A DNA stretch of 11,027 nt from an uncultured Comamonadaceae bacterium. Lineage in GTDB: Bacteria; Pseudomonadota; Gammaproteobacteria; Burkholderiales; Burkholderiaceae_C. The notes under the pieces were generated by a model that did not search any database, was not told the origin of the DNA, and was given only the letters and a program-made list of their open reading frames with translations. This document shows positions 1-6,362 of this stretch, piece by piece (positions within the stretch are counted from its first letter, which is position 1; each line of letters opens with the position of its first letter). The translations under genes and the position numbers were made by a program. Location of the stretch: NCBI GenBank assembly GCA_937893415.1, contig CALBWZ010000308.1, forward strand, positions 1 through 11,027, written 5' to 3'.

Positions 1-527
1 GTCGGGATGTTGAGTAAGTTACCAATGATGTCGACTGGAATAGCACTGGCAAAATCTTCTATGAGATCTGACTCAGCATGCGGGCCTTGCATGGCAATGT
101 GGTCTAACAAACGCTGCACCAAGGCACGCAGCCCTACCTCCATGTCGTCAACTGCGCGCCGGCTCAGTGCGCCCATGATGATGCCCCGCACCCGGGTGTG
201 TCTGGGCGCATCGTTGAACACCAAGCTGTTGGTGTGGTGCATGAACAGCGCGCTGTCAACGCCATACTTGGGGCCGAACTCGGCTTGCTTATCAGATACA
301 AAGCTCGCCGAGTCGCGGTAGACCTGAACCAAGTCTGCGTGGCGTGTCAACAGCCATGAGCCATCAGGCATATGGCGCACAGGCTCAGCCTCTCGCAGCG
401 CCTTGTAAACGGGGTAGGGCCTCTCTATGAAGGCGCTGGACAAATTGCGCAGGTCAAAGTCGGCGGCCTCGCGCTCGGCCCATTCTTGCGTCGTTTGGCC
501 TTGTGCATGCGTGTTATTTGGCGTCAT
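1..527 (-). CDS. Cytochrome P450, N-terminal part (cut by window edge)
   Basis: This is the first 175 residues of a bacterial soluble-type cytochrome P450, a haem monooxygenase that normally takes electrons from a ferredoxin or similar partner. I translated the minus strand from the ATG at 527. Residues about 36-70 (RPYPVYKALREAEPVR, then GSWLLTRHADLVQVYRD) match the usual P450 N-terminal beta region. Residues 106-113 (DAPRHTRVR-like) are the C-helix motif whose His and Arg contact the haem propionates. Residues about 159-175 (FASAIPVDIIGNLLNIP) match the region before the F helix. Family members have about 400 residues, so roughly 225 residues, including the I-helix Thr and the haem Cys loop, lie outside the window. 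No membrane anchor is visible, so it is probably cytosolic. It begins 30 bp after the hydrolase stop and is probably co-transcribed with it. The ribosome-binding site is weak. Substrate unknown. Confidence 0.88.
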   Translation of the reverse strand, partial: MTPNNTHAQGQTTQEWAEREAADFDLRNLSSAFIERPYPVYKALREAEPVRHMPDGSWLLTRHADLVQVYRDSASFVSDKQAEFGPKYGVDSALFMHHTNSLVFNDAPRHTRVRGIIMGALSRRAVDDMEVGLRALVQRLLDHIAMQGPHAESDLIEDFASAIPVDIIGNLLNIP

Positions 528-557
528 GTTTGGGCTGGTGTGTGGCAAGGCGTCTCT

Positions 558-1379
558 CTACTGTTTGGTTTGCAATAACGCTTGCAATGCCTGCAAGGTT
601 TCTTCTGGTGCTTCTGACATCATTGCATGACCGCTGGCTACCAATACGGTACGGGCATGTGGTGCGCGCGACGACAAGGTTGTCATGGCTTTTGGCGGCG
701 TCATTTGGTCTCGTGTACCGAGCAAAAAAAGTGTGGGTATGTGGGTGGCTTGCACCGCATCCATGGCCGCTTCACCTGATGCATAGTTGTTGCACGCGTG
801 AAAGCCTATGTTGAAGACGTTGTGCGTTGGGTTGCTGGCCAGTACGCGGCGCATCAAGGCGCGCCCAACGCCGTACAACCAAGTGCCTGGGCCTAAGCTG
901 GAGGGCGGCGGCGCCAAGGTGCTGTGGCTAAAGTTGTTGACCATTTCTATCGCTTTGTGCGGCGCATGAAGGGATGTATCCAGCAACACAGGCGAGACCG
1001 CCATAGGGTAAGCCGTGCCCACCATGGCCAAGTGGGTGCAGCGCAGCGGCGCCGTGGCAGCAGCTTGCAGCGCAATGAGCGCGCCAAAGCTGTGGCCTAC
1101 CAAAGCGGCTGCGTCAATGCCAGCTGCGTCTAGCAATGCCAGTACATGTGCCGCGGCGCCTTCAACGCTGGCAGGTGGTGTACCTTGGCTTTTGCAGTGG
1201 CCGGGCAAGTCTATGGCCATGACGTTGTGGCCGTGGTGAGCCAAGTAACGAGACTGCAAAATCCACACGCTGTGGTCGTTGAGTACGCCGTGAATCATGA
1301 CCACAGTGGGTTGGCCATCCACCCAGTCTTTACCCCCGGTGTAAGCGTAGTGTCGTTCGCCCTTAACTGTGATGTACAT
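558..1379 (-). CDS. Alpha/beta hydrolase fold protein
   Basis: This 273-residue protein is a complete alpha/beta hydrolase. The oxyanion-side HG motif is at residues 30-31. A DLPGHCKS stretch at 57-64 corresponds to the usual DLPGHGxS. The nucleophile elbow GHSFGA is at 95-100, with Ser97. The likely acid is Asp224 in GTRDQMTP and the likely base is His251 in SGHAMMSEAPEE, so the whole catalytic triad is present. No signal peptide is seen, so it is probably cytosolic. It starts 3 bp after the metY stop, with AGGGG about 9 bp before the ATG, which points to co-transcription and perhaps translational coupling. The family covers esterases, haloperoxidase-like enzymes and C-C hydrolases, and the reaction cannot be read from the sequence. 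It is not MetX homoserine acetyltransferase, which is about 100 residues longer and has a GGSxGG-type elbow. Confidence 0.88.
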   Translation of the reverse strand: MYITVKGERHYAYTGGKDWVDGQPTVVMIHGVLNDHSVWILQSRYLAHHGHNVMAIDLPGHCKSQGTPPASVEGAAAHVLALLDAAGIDAAALVGHSFGALIALQAAATAPLRCTHLAMVGTAYPMAVSPVLLDTSLHAPHKAIEMVNNFSHSTLAPPPSSLGPGTWLYGVGRALMRRVLASNPTHNVFNIGFHACNNYASGEAAMDAVQATHIPTLFLLGTRDQMTPPKAMTTLSSRAPHARTVLVASGHAMMSEAPEETLQALQALLQTKQ

Positions 1380-1382
1380 GGT

Positions 1383-2708
1383 TTAAGCCCCTGTCTTTAC
1401 GTTTGTGTTGTCGGCTGCGCGTTCTGCCGCTTTCAACGCACGTTTGAGGTCGTCAATCAGGTCGGCTTCGTCTTCTAGGCCAACCGACAGGCGCACGGTG
1501 CCAGGCTTGATGCCTGCTGTGGCCAATGCGGCTGCGTCCATGCGGAAATGGGTGGTGGTGGCGGGTTGAATCACCAAGCTCTTGGCATCGCCCACGTTGG
1601 CCAGGTGGCTGAATACCTTGAGGGCTTGCACAAAAGCCTGCCCTTGTGCCTTGCTGCCTTTGATGTCAAAGCTGAACACCGAGCCTGCGCCCCGAGGCAG
1701 CAACGTTTGTGACAGGGCATGGCTGGGGTGGCTGGTCAGCAGGGGGTGACCCACTCGCTCCACCATGGGGTGTGCATCCAAGTAGTTCACCACCGCTTGT
1801 GTGTTGCGCATGTGGCGCTCCATGCGCAGACCCAGTGTTTCGATGCCTTGCAAAATCAGCCAAGCGGAGTGCGGGCTCATACATGCACCAAAATCGCGCA
1901 GGCCTTCGCGCCTGGCCCTGAGTAAGAAAGCGCCCACCGTCGACTCGTCACTGAACACCATGTCGTGGAAGCCTTCGTAGGCTTGTGTGAGCGATTCAAA
2001 TTTGCCGCTGGCCTCCCAGTCGAACAGGCCGCTGTCAACCAACACGCCGCCCACCACTGTGCCGTGGCCGCTGAGAAACTTGGTGGCCGAGTGCATAACT
2101 ATGTCTGCGCCATGGTCCATGGGTTTGAGCAGCCATGGGGGCGTGAGTGTGGCATCAACCATGAGTGGCACGCGCGCTTGGTGCGCAATATCTGACACAG
2201 CGGCAATGTCTAGGACGTCCATGCCAGGGTTGCCAACTGTTTCACCAAACAGCAGCTTGGTGTTGGGGCGAATAGCGGCGCGCCAAGCGTCAAGGTCGTT
2301 GGGGTGAACAAAAGTGGTCTCAATACCGAAGCGCTTCAGCGTGTAATGCAGCAAGTTGTGTGAGCCGCCGTAGAGCGCGCTGCTGGCCACTATGTGTGAG
2401 CCTGCATCCATCAGCGTGGCAATGGCCAAGTGCAGAGCCGCTTGGCCACTGGCAGTGGCAATGGCGCCAATACCGCCTTCTAAAGCCGCAACGCGGGTTT
2501 CGAGCACGGCATTGGTGGGGTTGCTGATGCGGCTGTACACATGGCCAGCACGCTCTAGGTTGAACAGTGCCGCAGCGTGGTCGCTGGACTCAAATACAAA
2601 CGATGTGCTCATGTGTATCGGCACACCGCGCGCACCTGTGGTGGGGTCTGGGGCTGCGCCTGCGTGCAAGCTGAGGGTGTCGAATCCGGGGTCTGAGTAG
2701 CCAGCCAT
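1383..2708 (-). CDS. metY: O-acetylhomoserine aminocarboxypropyltransferase (sulfhydrylase)
   Basis: A 441-residue PLP enzyme of the Cys/Met metabolism family. It is expected to make homocysteine from O-acetylhomoserine and sulfide in the cytosol (direct sulfhydrylation route to methionine). YSRISNPTN at residues 58-66 supplies the Tyr and Arg that bind the PLP phosphate of the neighbouring subunit. ATASGQAA at 84-91 is the phosphate loop. Asp185 in PLMVDATLTPPW should pair with the pyridine nitrogen, and Lys210 in HSATKFLSGHG is the Schiff-base lysine. The long stretch with ARREGLRDFGA...HSAWLILQGIETLGLRMERH is typical of MetY rather than of cystathionine gamma-synthase. The length is slightly above the usual 425-430, with an Ala/Lys-rich tail. 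The start is supported by GGAGA just upstream. First gene of a probable metY-hydrolase-P450 unit. An O-succinylhomoserine sulfhydrylase activity cannot be excluded. Confidence 0.9.
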   Translation of the reverse strand: MAGYSDPGFDTLSLHAGAAPDPTTGARGVPIHMSTSFVFESSDHAAALFNLERAGHVYSRISNPTNAVLETRVAALEGGIGAIATASGQAALHLAIATLMDAGSHIVASSALYGGSHNLLHYTLKRFGIETTFVHPNDLDAWRAAIRPNTKLLFGETVGNPGMDVLDIAAVSDIAHQARVPLMVDATLTPPWLLKPMDHGADIVMHSATKFLSGHGTVVGGVLVDSGLFDWEASGKFESLTQAYEGFHDMVFSDESTVGAFLLRARREGLRDFGACMSPHSAWLILQGIETLGLRMERHMRNTQAVVNYLDAHPMVERVGHPLLTSHPSHALSQTLLPRGAGSVFSFDIKGSKAQGQAFVQALKVFSHLANVGDAKSLVIQPATTTHFRMDAAALATAGIKPGTVRLSVGLEDEADLIDDLKRALKAAERAADNTNVKTGA

Positions 2709-2711
2709 GGC

Positions 2712-2723
2712 ATCTCCATGTAA
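2712..2723 (-). promoter_or_regulatory. Ribosome-binding site of metY
   Basis: Read on the minus strand this is TTACATGGAGAT. The GGAGA ends 4 nt before the metY ATG at 2708 and fixes that start. The same 12 bases, inverted, precede the divergent CBS gene. Confidence 0.7.
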
Positions 2724-2732
2724 AAGGGGTGC

Positions 2733-2764
2733 AAAAACTTGAACGTCTATTTTGCTTGTTCAAG
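2733..2764 (-). terminator. Possible attenuator hairpin in the metY leader
   Basis: In the metY transcript direction, CTTGAAC (2764-2758) can pair with GTTCAAG (2744-2738) across a 13-nt loop, followed directly by five T residues (2737-2733). The T-tract ends about 24 nt before the metY ATG. The shape is that of an intrinsic terminator in a leader, but the stem is only 7 bp with three G-C pairs. A competing hairpin, TGCTT/AAGCA within 2753-2766, uses the same 5' arm. Either could instead be a protein-binding dyad. Confidence 0.3.
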
Positions 2765-2868
2765 CACTGTCTCGGTTGCCTTGAGTGACTGTAGTCAGGG
2801 TTATGCCTGATTACTTTGGTGGGAATGTCTATGCACCTTGGGCTATATTTGACCCAACGGCATTTGCA

Positions 2869-2880
2869 TTACATGGAGAT
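2869..2880 (+). promoter_or_regulatory. Ribosome-binding site of the CBS-domain gene
   Basis: TTACATGGAGAT contains GGAGA at 2875-2879, 6 nt before the ATG at 2886. This spacing favours that ATG over an in-frame TTG at 2880, which would directly abut the GGAGA. Confidence 0.75.
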
Positions 2881-2885
2881 TGAGA

Positions 2886-3332
2886 ATGAAAGTGAGCGAC
2901 ATACTGCGCGTCAAAGGCGGCACCTTGTACACAGTTAGCCCAGATTCCGCTTTGAGCGAGGCCATTGAGGTCATGGCTGAAAAAGACATAGGCTCGCTGG
3001 TTGTGATGTCGTATGGTGATTTGGTTGGCATGCTCACATTTCGCGAAGTGATTGCCCAGCTGGTTAAAAACAAAGGCGTGGTGGGCACCAGCACCGTTAG
3101 GGCTGCCATGGACGACGCGCCACTGACTTGCACCGGTGAGACCGATCTAGACGAGGTGCGCCGCATGATGTTGGAGCGGCATGCCCGCTACTTGCCCGTG
3201 ATGGACGCCAGTATGCTACTGGGCGTGATCAGCTTTTACGATGTGGCCAAAGCCGTGGTCGATAGCCAAAACTTTGAGAACAAGATGCTCAAGGCTTACA
3301 TCCGTGATTGGCCAGATGCCGGTGACGACTAG
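2886..3332 (+). CDS. Small protein with two CBS domains
   Basis: A 148-residue cytosolic protein made almost entirely of a CBS pair (Bateman module). CBS1 spans about residues 8-62, from TLYTVSPDSALSEAIEVM to GMLTFREVIAQLV. CBS2 spans about 75-130, from PLTCTGETDLDEVRRMM to GVISFYDVAKAVV. Such pairs usually bind adenine nucleotides (AMP, ATP, SAM or NAD) and act as sensors of energy or metabolite state. No catalytic or membrane domain is attached, so it should work by binding a ligand or partner protein. The ligand is not readable from the sequence. The acidic tail ends DWPDAGDD. It is divergent from metY and 90 bp ahead of aroC, so it may share a transcript with the shikimate genes, but no functional link is shown. 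The ATG was preferred over the in-frame TTG two codons upstream because of the ribosome-binding site. Confidence 0.88.
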   Translation: MKVSDILRVKGGTLYTVSPDSALSEAIEVMAEKDIGSLVVMSYGDLVGMLTFREVIAQLVKNKGVVGTSTVRAAMDDAPLTCTGETDLDEVRRMMLERHARYLPVMDASMLLGVISFYDVAKAVVDSQNFENKMLKAYIRDWPDAGDD

Positions 3333-3408
3333 CCGCTCGCAAATTAAAGTCTGATCATCAGCTGGCCACAGGGCTTGTCAACACAACACAAATAAGCGCG
3401 CTCATGGT

Positions 3409-3419
3409 CGATAATATCG
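3409..3419 (+). promoter_or_regulatory. AT-rich palindrome before aroC, possible -10 element
   Basis: CGATA-A-TATCG is a perfect 11-bp palindrome just 3 bp before the aroC ATG, where a Shine-Dalgarno sequence would be expected; none is seen. It contains GATAAT (3410-3415), similar to a -10 box, which would place a transcript start very near the ATG. No matching -35 box was found at standard spacing, so this is tentative. Confidence 0.25.
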
Positions 3420-3422
3420 GCT

Positions 3423-4514
3423 ATGAGCGGCAATACATTTGGACAACTATTCGCAGTCACCAACTTTGGTGAATCCCACGGCCCAGCCATTGGCTGTGTG
3501 ATAGACGGCTGCCCACCGGGCATGGCCTTGTCGGTTGATGACATTCAGCCAGACCTAGACAGACGTCGCCCTGGCACCTCAAAATTTGTTACACAGCGTA
3601 ACGAGCTAGACCAAGTTGAGATTTTGTCTGGCGTTTACCAGGGCTTGACCACTGGCACACCCATTGCGCTGATGATTCGCAATACCGACCAGCGCTCCAA
3701 AGATTACGGTGATATTTTGCAGACCTTTAGGCCAGGTCATGCCGACTACACCTATATGCACAAATACGGTCTGCGTGACCCACGCGGCGGCGGGCGTTCT
3801 TCAGCGCGCTTAACCGCGCCCATGGTAGCCGCAGGAGCTGTGGCTAAAAAGTGGTTGGCTGCGCAGTATGGCGTGGTGATAAAAGGCTGCATGACGCACA
3901 TTGGCGATGAGGTGATTGGTTTTGAAGACTGGGCACACGTGGTTAACAACCCGTTCTTTGCGCCTATTGCCGATACCACCCAGATTGAAAATTACATGAA
4001 CGCCTTGCGCAAATCAGGCGACTCGTGCGGTGCGCGTTTGCGCGTGGTGGCCAGCCATATGCCGGTAGGTTTGGGTCAGCCATTGTTTGACAAACTCGAC
4101 GCCGACATTGCCTACGCCATGATGGGTATCAACGCAGTAAAGGGTGTGGAAATTGGTGCAGGTTTTGCCAGTGTGACGCAGCGCGGTAGCCAGCACGGCG
4201 ACAGCTTGCGCCCAACTGGTTTTGTGGGCAACAACGCTGGTGGCGTGTTGGGTGGCATTAGCACAGGCCAAGACTTAGAGGTCAGTATTGCCATCAAACC
4301 TACCAGCTCTATTTTGGTGGCGCGCGACACCATCAATTTGCAAGGTGAAGCGACCGAGGTGGTGACCAAGGGACGGCATGACCCGTGCGTGGGTATCCGT
4401 GCCACGCCTATTGCAGAGGCCATGCTGGCCTTGGTTGTGATGGAGCACGCCTTGGCCCATCGTGCACAGTGCGCCGATGTGCAGGTGAGTACGCCAAACA
4501 TCTCGGCCCAGTGA
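3423..4514 (+). CDS. aroC: Chorismate synthase
   Basis: A 363-residue complete chorismate synthase. It catalyses the last shikimate-pathway step in the cytosol: loss of phosphate from 5-enolpyruvylshikimate-3-phosphate to give chorismate, using reduced FMN. The signatures are intact. [18 protein letters not shown] at residues 16-33 contains the conserved His19, and [15 protein letters not shown] at 47-61 follows. [15 protein letters not shown] at 102-116 contains His106, and [12 protein letters not shown] at 118-129 binds FMN and phosphate. The C-terminal [17 protein letters not shown] block is also present. The [10 protein letters not shown] start is the family's usual N-terminus, so the ATG is secure although no good Shine-Dalgarno sequence precedes it. 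It is 25 bp upstream of the MFS gene, so probably in one transcript with it and aroQ. It looks fully functional. Confidence 0.97.
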   Translation: MSGNTFGQLFAVTNFGESHGPAIGCVIDGCPPGMALSVDDIQPDLDRRRPGTSKFVTQRNELDQVEILSGVYQGLTTGTPIALMIRNTDQRSKDYGDILQTFRPGHADYTYMHKYGLRDPRGGGRSSARLTAPMVAAGAVAKKWLAAQYGVVIKGCMTHIGDEVIGFEDWAHVVNNPFFAPIADTTQIENYMNALRKSGDSCGARLRVVASHMPVGLGQPLFDKLDADIAYAMMGINAVKGVEIGAGFASVTQRGSQHGDSLRPTGFVGNNAGGVLGGISTGQDLEVSIAIKPTSSILVARDTINLQGEATEVVTKGRHDPCVGIRATPIAEAMLALVVMEHALAHRAQCADVQVSTPNISAQ

Positions 4515-4539
4515 CGCACCGCACGCCAAGGCTTATGTA

Positions 4540-5730
4540 ATGCCCAGTTGGCTGCGCCGTCCATCGGCCAATGCTGCTTGGCCTTTTGCAGCGCTGTCGG
4601 CGAGCTATTTCGCCCACATTGGATTTTTCAACCCTTACTTGCCGCTGTGGCTGCAAGACCAAGGCTTCAGTTTGCTGGCTATCAGCGTGCTTATATCCGT
4701 ACAAGCCGCAACCCGCATGTTTGCACCCTATGCCTGGGGCTGGCTTAGCGACACCACTGGCGAGCGCGTGAAGTTGCTGCGTGTGGGCGGCACTGTGGCA
4801 TTGGGTTTGTCGTTGTTACTGTGGTGGCCCATGACGTGGCAGTCGTTGCTCATTGTGTTGTTTTTTATGTTTACCGCAACCAGTGCCATGATGCCCATGA
4901 GTGAGGCTGCGTTGGCGCACTTGGTCACGGTAGATGGTCGGTTTGACCCCAAGCGCTATGGGCGTGTACGCGTGTGGGGTTCGGTTGGTTTTTTTGTAAC
5001 CGTGCTGTTTGCCGGCACGTGGTTTGAGCGCCAAGGCATGAGCGCATTTCCCATCTGGACCAGTGCGACTTTGCTGGCTGTTGTGGTGTCTGTGTGGTGG
5101 TTATCGGACATCAAAGAAGACATACCCGTGGGACAGGCCAAGGTCTCTTTGCGGGCGGCTTTTCAACAACCGGGTGTAACGTGGTTGTTTGCAGCTGTCT
5201 TCTTTCACGTTTTAGCCCACGTGGGCGGTTACGTATTTTTCTCGCTATACCTAGACTCGTTGGGTTACAGCAAATCGGTCATAGGCGTGATGTGGGCGCT
5301 GGCCGTGGTGGCCGAGATGGTGTGGTTCACCACGCAGTCGCGCTGGCTGCCCATGTTCAGCCTAACGGGCTGGTTGCTGGTGGCAGCGGCCGCAAACACG
5401 TTTCGTTTTGGCGTCACAGCCACCATGGCTGACTTGTGGTGGGCCGTCGTCATTGCACAAGTCATGCACGCCCTTACGTTTGCTGCGCACCATACGGCTT
5501 GTATTGCCCTGCTGTCGCACTTTTTCCCAGGCAGGTTGCGCGGGCGCGGTCAAGCCATGTACGCCACCATTGGCTATGGGATGACTGGCGTGTTGGGTGG
5601 CTTGGGTGGTGGCTTGCTGAGTACCCACTACGGGCTGAGCAGCGTGTTTTGGGTATCCACTGCGAGCGCGGCCATGGCTTTTTATTTGGTCTTGCGCTTG
5701 CGACGAGTCACCATGTCCAAGGCATTTTAA
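4540..5730 (+). CDS. MFS transporter, PPP/HcaT-like
   Basis: A 396-residue inner-membrane protein of the major facilitator superfamily with about 12 hydrophobic helices. It belongs to the branch that includes the 3-phenylpropionate transporter HcaT and nucleoside symporter-like proteins. Helix 1 carries HIGFFNPYLPLWLQDQGFS (residues 26-44). Loop 2-3 has the shortened MFS motif APYAWGWLSD (62-71). RYGRVRVWGSVGF (139-151) is characteristic of the PPP branch. The C-terminal half has HALTFAAHHTACIALLSHFFPGRLRGRGQAMYATIGYG (310-347). The charged linker IKEDIPVGQAKVSLR (191-205) joins the two six-helix halves. AAGG about 9 bp upstream supports the start. It lies 25 bp after aroC and 55 bp before aroQ. 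Import or export of an aromatic or cyclic acid would fit the setting, but the substrate is unknown. Confidence 0.9.
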   Translation: MPSWLRRPSANAAWPFAALSASYFAHIGFFNPYLPLWLQDQGFSLLAISVLISVQAATRMFAPYAWGWLSDTTGERVKLLRVGGTVALGLSLLLWWPMTWQSLLIVLFFMFTATSAMMPMSEAALAHLVTVDGRFDPKRYGRVRVWGSVGFFVTVLFAGTWFERQGMSAFPIWTSATLLAVVVSVWWLSDIKEDIPVGQAKVSLRAAFQQPGVTWLFAAVFFHVLAHVGGYVFFSLYLDSLGYSKSVIGVMWALAVVAEMVWFTTQSRWLPMFSLTGWLLVAAAANTFRFGVTATMADLWWAVVIAQVMHALTFAAHHTACIALLSHFFPGRLRGRGQAMYATIGYGMTGVLGGLGGGLLSTHYGLSSVFWVSTASAAMAFYLVLRLRRVTMSKAF

Positions 5731-5734
5731 AGTC

Positions 5735-5747
5735 TTAAATAATTTAA
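5735..5747. repeat. AT-rich palindrome between the MFS gene and aroQ
   Basis: TTAAAT-A-ATTTAA is a perfect 13-bp palindrome in the 55-bp gap, flanked by AGT and ACT. It lies about 40 bp ahead of aroQ and could be part of an aroQ promoter or an operator. No clear -35/-10 pair was assigned. Confidence 0.35.
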
Positions 5748-5785
5748 ACTCTCACACATTAGGCAACCAAGCAAGGCAAGCGCTC

Positions 5786-6247
5786 ATGACAAAAATACTC
5801 GTACTCAACGGCCCCAACTTAAACCTATTGGGTCAACGCGAACCTGCTGTGTATGGCTCTGCCACGCTGGCAGACGTACAAGTGCTGTGCCAAACAGCCT
5901 GCGATCTCGCTGGCGTGGACTTGGAGTTTGTGCAAAGCAACCACGAAGGCGAGTTGGTCGACGCCTTGCACCGCGCCGGTCGCGAACAAGCCGCTGGTGA
6001 GTTGTTGGGCGTGGTGTTCAACGCAGGTGCTTACACCCACACCAGCGTGGCCTTGCACGACGCCATCAAAGGCGCTCAAGTGACCGTTGTTGAGCTGCAC
6101 ATCAGCAACGTTCATGCGCGCGAAGTATTTCGCCACCACTCCTTTTTGTCACCTGCGGCCAAGGCCGTCATGGCAGGCTTTGGTGTGCAAGGCTACCCAC
6201 TGGCCATCGCTGGCTTGTTGCAGATGGCTGGCCAAGCCAAGTCTTAA
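5786..6247 (+). CDS. aroQ: 3-Dehydroquinate dehydratase, type II
   Basis: A 153-residue complete type II dehydroquinase, the dodecameric cytosolic enzyme that converts 3-dehydroquinate to 3-dehydroshikimate (third shikimate-pathway step). All key parts are visible. LNGPNLNLLGQREPAVYG at residues 7-24 holds catalytic Arg18 and Tyr23 on the flexible lid. QSNHEGELVD follows at 50-59. NAGAYTHTSVAL at 79-90 holds substrate-binding Asn79 and Tyr82. ELHISNVHAREVFRHHS at 103-119 holds the catalytic His105. The length is typical. The ATG is preceded by AAGG about 9 bp away. With aroC it brackets a transporter gene. In related bacteria aroQ is often followed by accB-accC; here the next gene is convergent, so that arrangement is absent. 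Confidence 0.96.
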   Translation: MTKILVLNGPNLNLLGQREPAVYGSATLADVQVLCQTACDLAGVDLEFVQSNHEGELVDALHRAGREQAAGELLGVVFNAGAYTHTSVALHDAIKGAQVTVVELHISNVHAREVFRHHSFLSPAAKAVMAGFGVQGYPLAIAGLLQMAGQAKS

Positions 6248-6291
6248 AACACATCAATGCGCAACGACAAGTCATTGGCAGCAAGCCAGTA

Positions 6292-6333
6292 GCAACTCTC
6301 GAGTTGCAACGTGCACGTGGCTTGAACTTCAAG
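6292..6333. repeat. Cluster of small palindromes in a convergent gap
   Basis: Between aroQ and the convergent threonine aldolase gene (115-bp gap) there is GCAACTC-TC-GAGTTGC at 6292-6307, overlapping GTTGCAAC at 6303-6310, then ACGTGCACGT at 6309-6318 and CTTGA-ACT-TCAAG at 6321-6333. Serving as a transcription end for both strands would suit the position. However, no T-tract follows any stem, so an intrinsic terminator is not established. Confidence 0.35.
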
Positions 6334-6362
6334 CGGGCTTGGGTCTGGCCGACGCCAAACGT

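Larger units (their letters stand above)
2709..2885. promoter_or_regulatory. Divergent intergenic control region (metY / CBS gene)
   Basis: This 177-bp gap separates the minus-strand metY from the plus-strand CBS gene, so it must hold both promoters. No convincing -35/-10 pair could be assigned. Several inverted repeats are visible: CTTGAAC/GTTCAAG at 2738-2744 and 2758-2764; TGACT/AGTCA at 2786-2797; GTAGTCAGG/CCTGATTAC at 2791-2799 and 2806-2814; and TTGGG/CCCAA at 2839-2843 and 2853-2857. The last is a 20-bp dyad that could be a regulator site. The two ends carry the same 12-mer in opposite orientation at the ribosome-binding sites. No known riboswitch class was recognised. Confidence 0.6.

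Noticed and set aside
61..75. GATCTGAC in the P450 gene resembling the REP loop at 10433-10439.
   Set aside because: The match is only 8 bp, lies within coding sequence and has no flanking palindrome, so it is probably chance.
558..1379. Homoserine O-acetyltransferase (MetX) next to metY.
   Set aside because: The protein has 273 residues with a GHSFGA elbow. MetX is about 370 residues with a GGSxGG-type motif, so only the fold is shared.
2843..2869. Short minus-strand reading frame MQMPLGQI ahead of metY, resembling a methionine-containing leader peptide.
   Set aside because: Only two Met residues in eight codons, no ribosome-binding site, and the transcript start is unknown. Chance is a sufficient explanation.
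2709..2885. SAM or SAH riboswitch ahead of metY.
   Set aside because: No conserved core of a known SAM or SAH class could be recognised; only simple dyads are present.
2880..2885. Upstream in-frame TTG start for the CBS protein, adding two residues.
   Set aside because: The TTG directly abuts the GGAGA motif, whereas the ATG at 2886 has normal spacing.
2843..3166. Open frame of 107 codons on the minus strand, antisense to the CBS gene.
   Set aside because: It lies opposite a clear CBS-domain gene, has no recognisable domain, and its Ser/Thr/Met-rich composition is typical of a shadow frame.
4112..4564. 150-codon minus-strand frame opposite the end of aroC.
   Set aside because: It is a shadow of aroC, a certain gene, with no family resemblance or ribosome-binding site.
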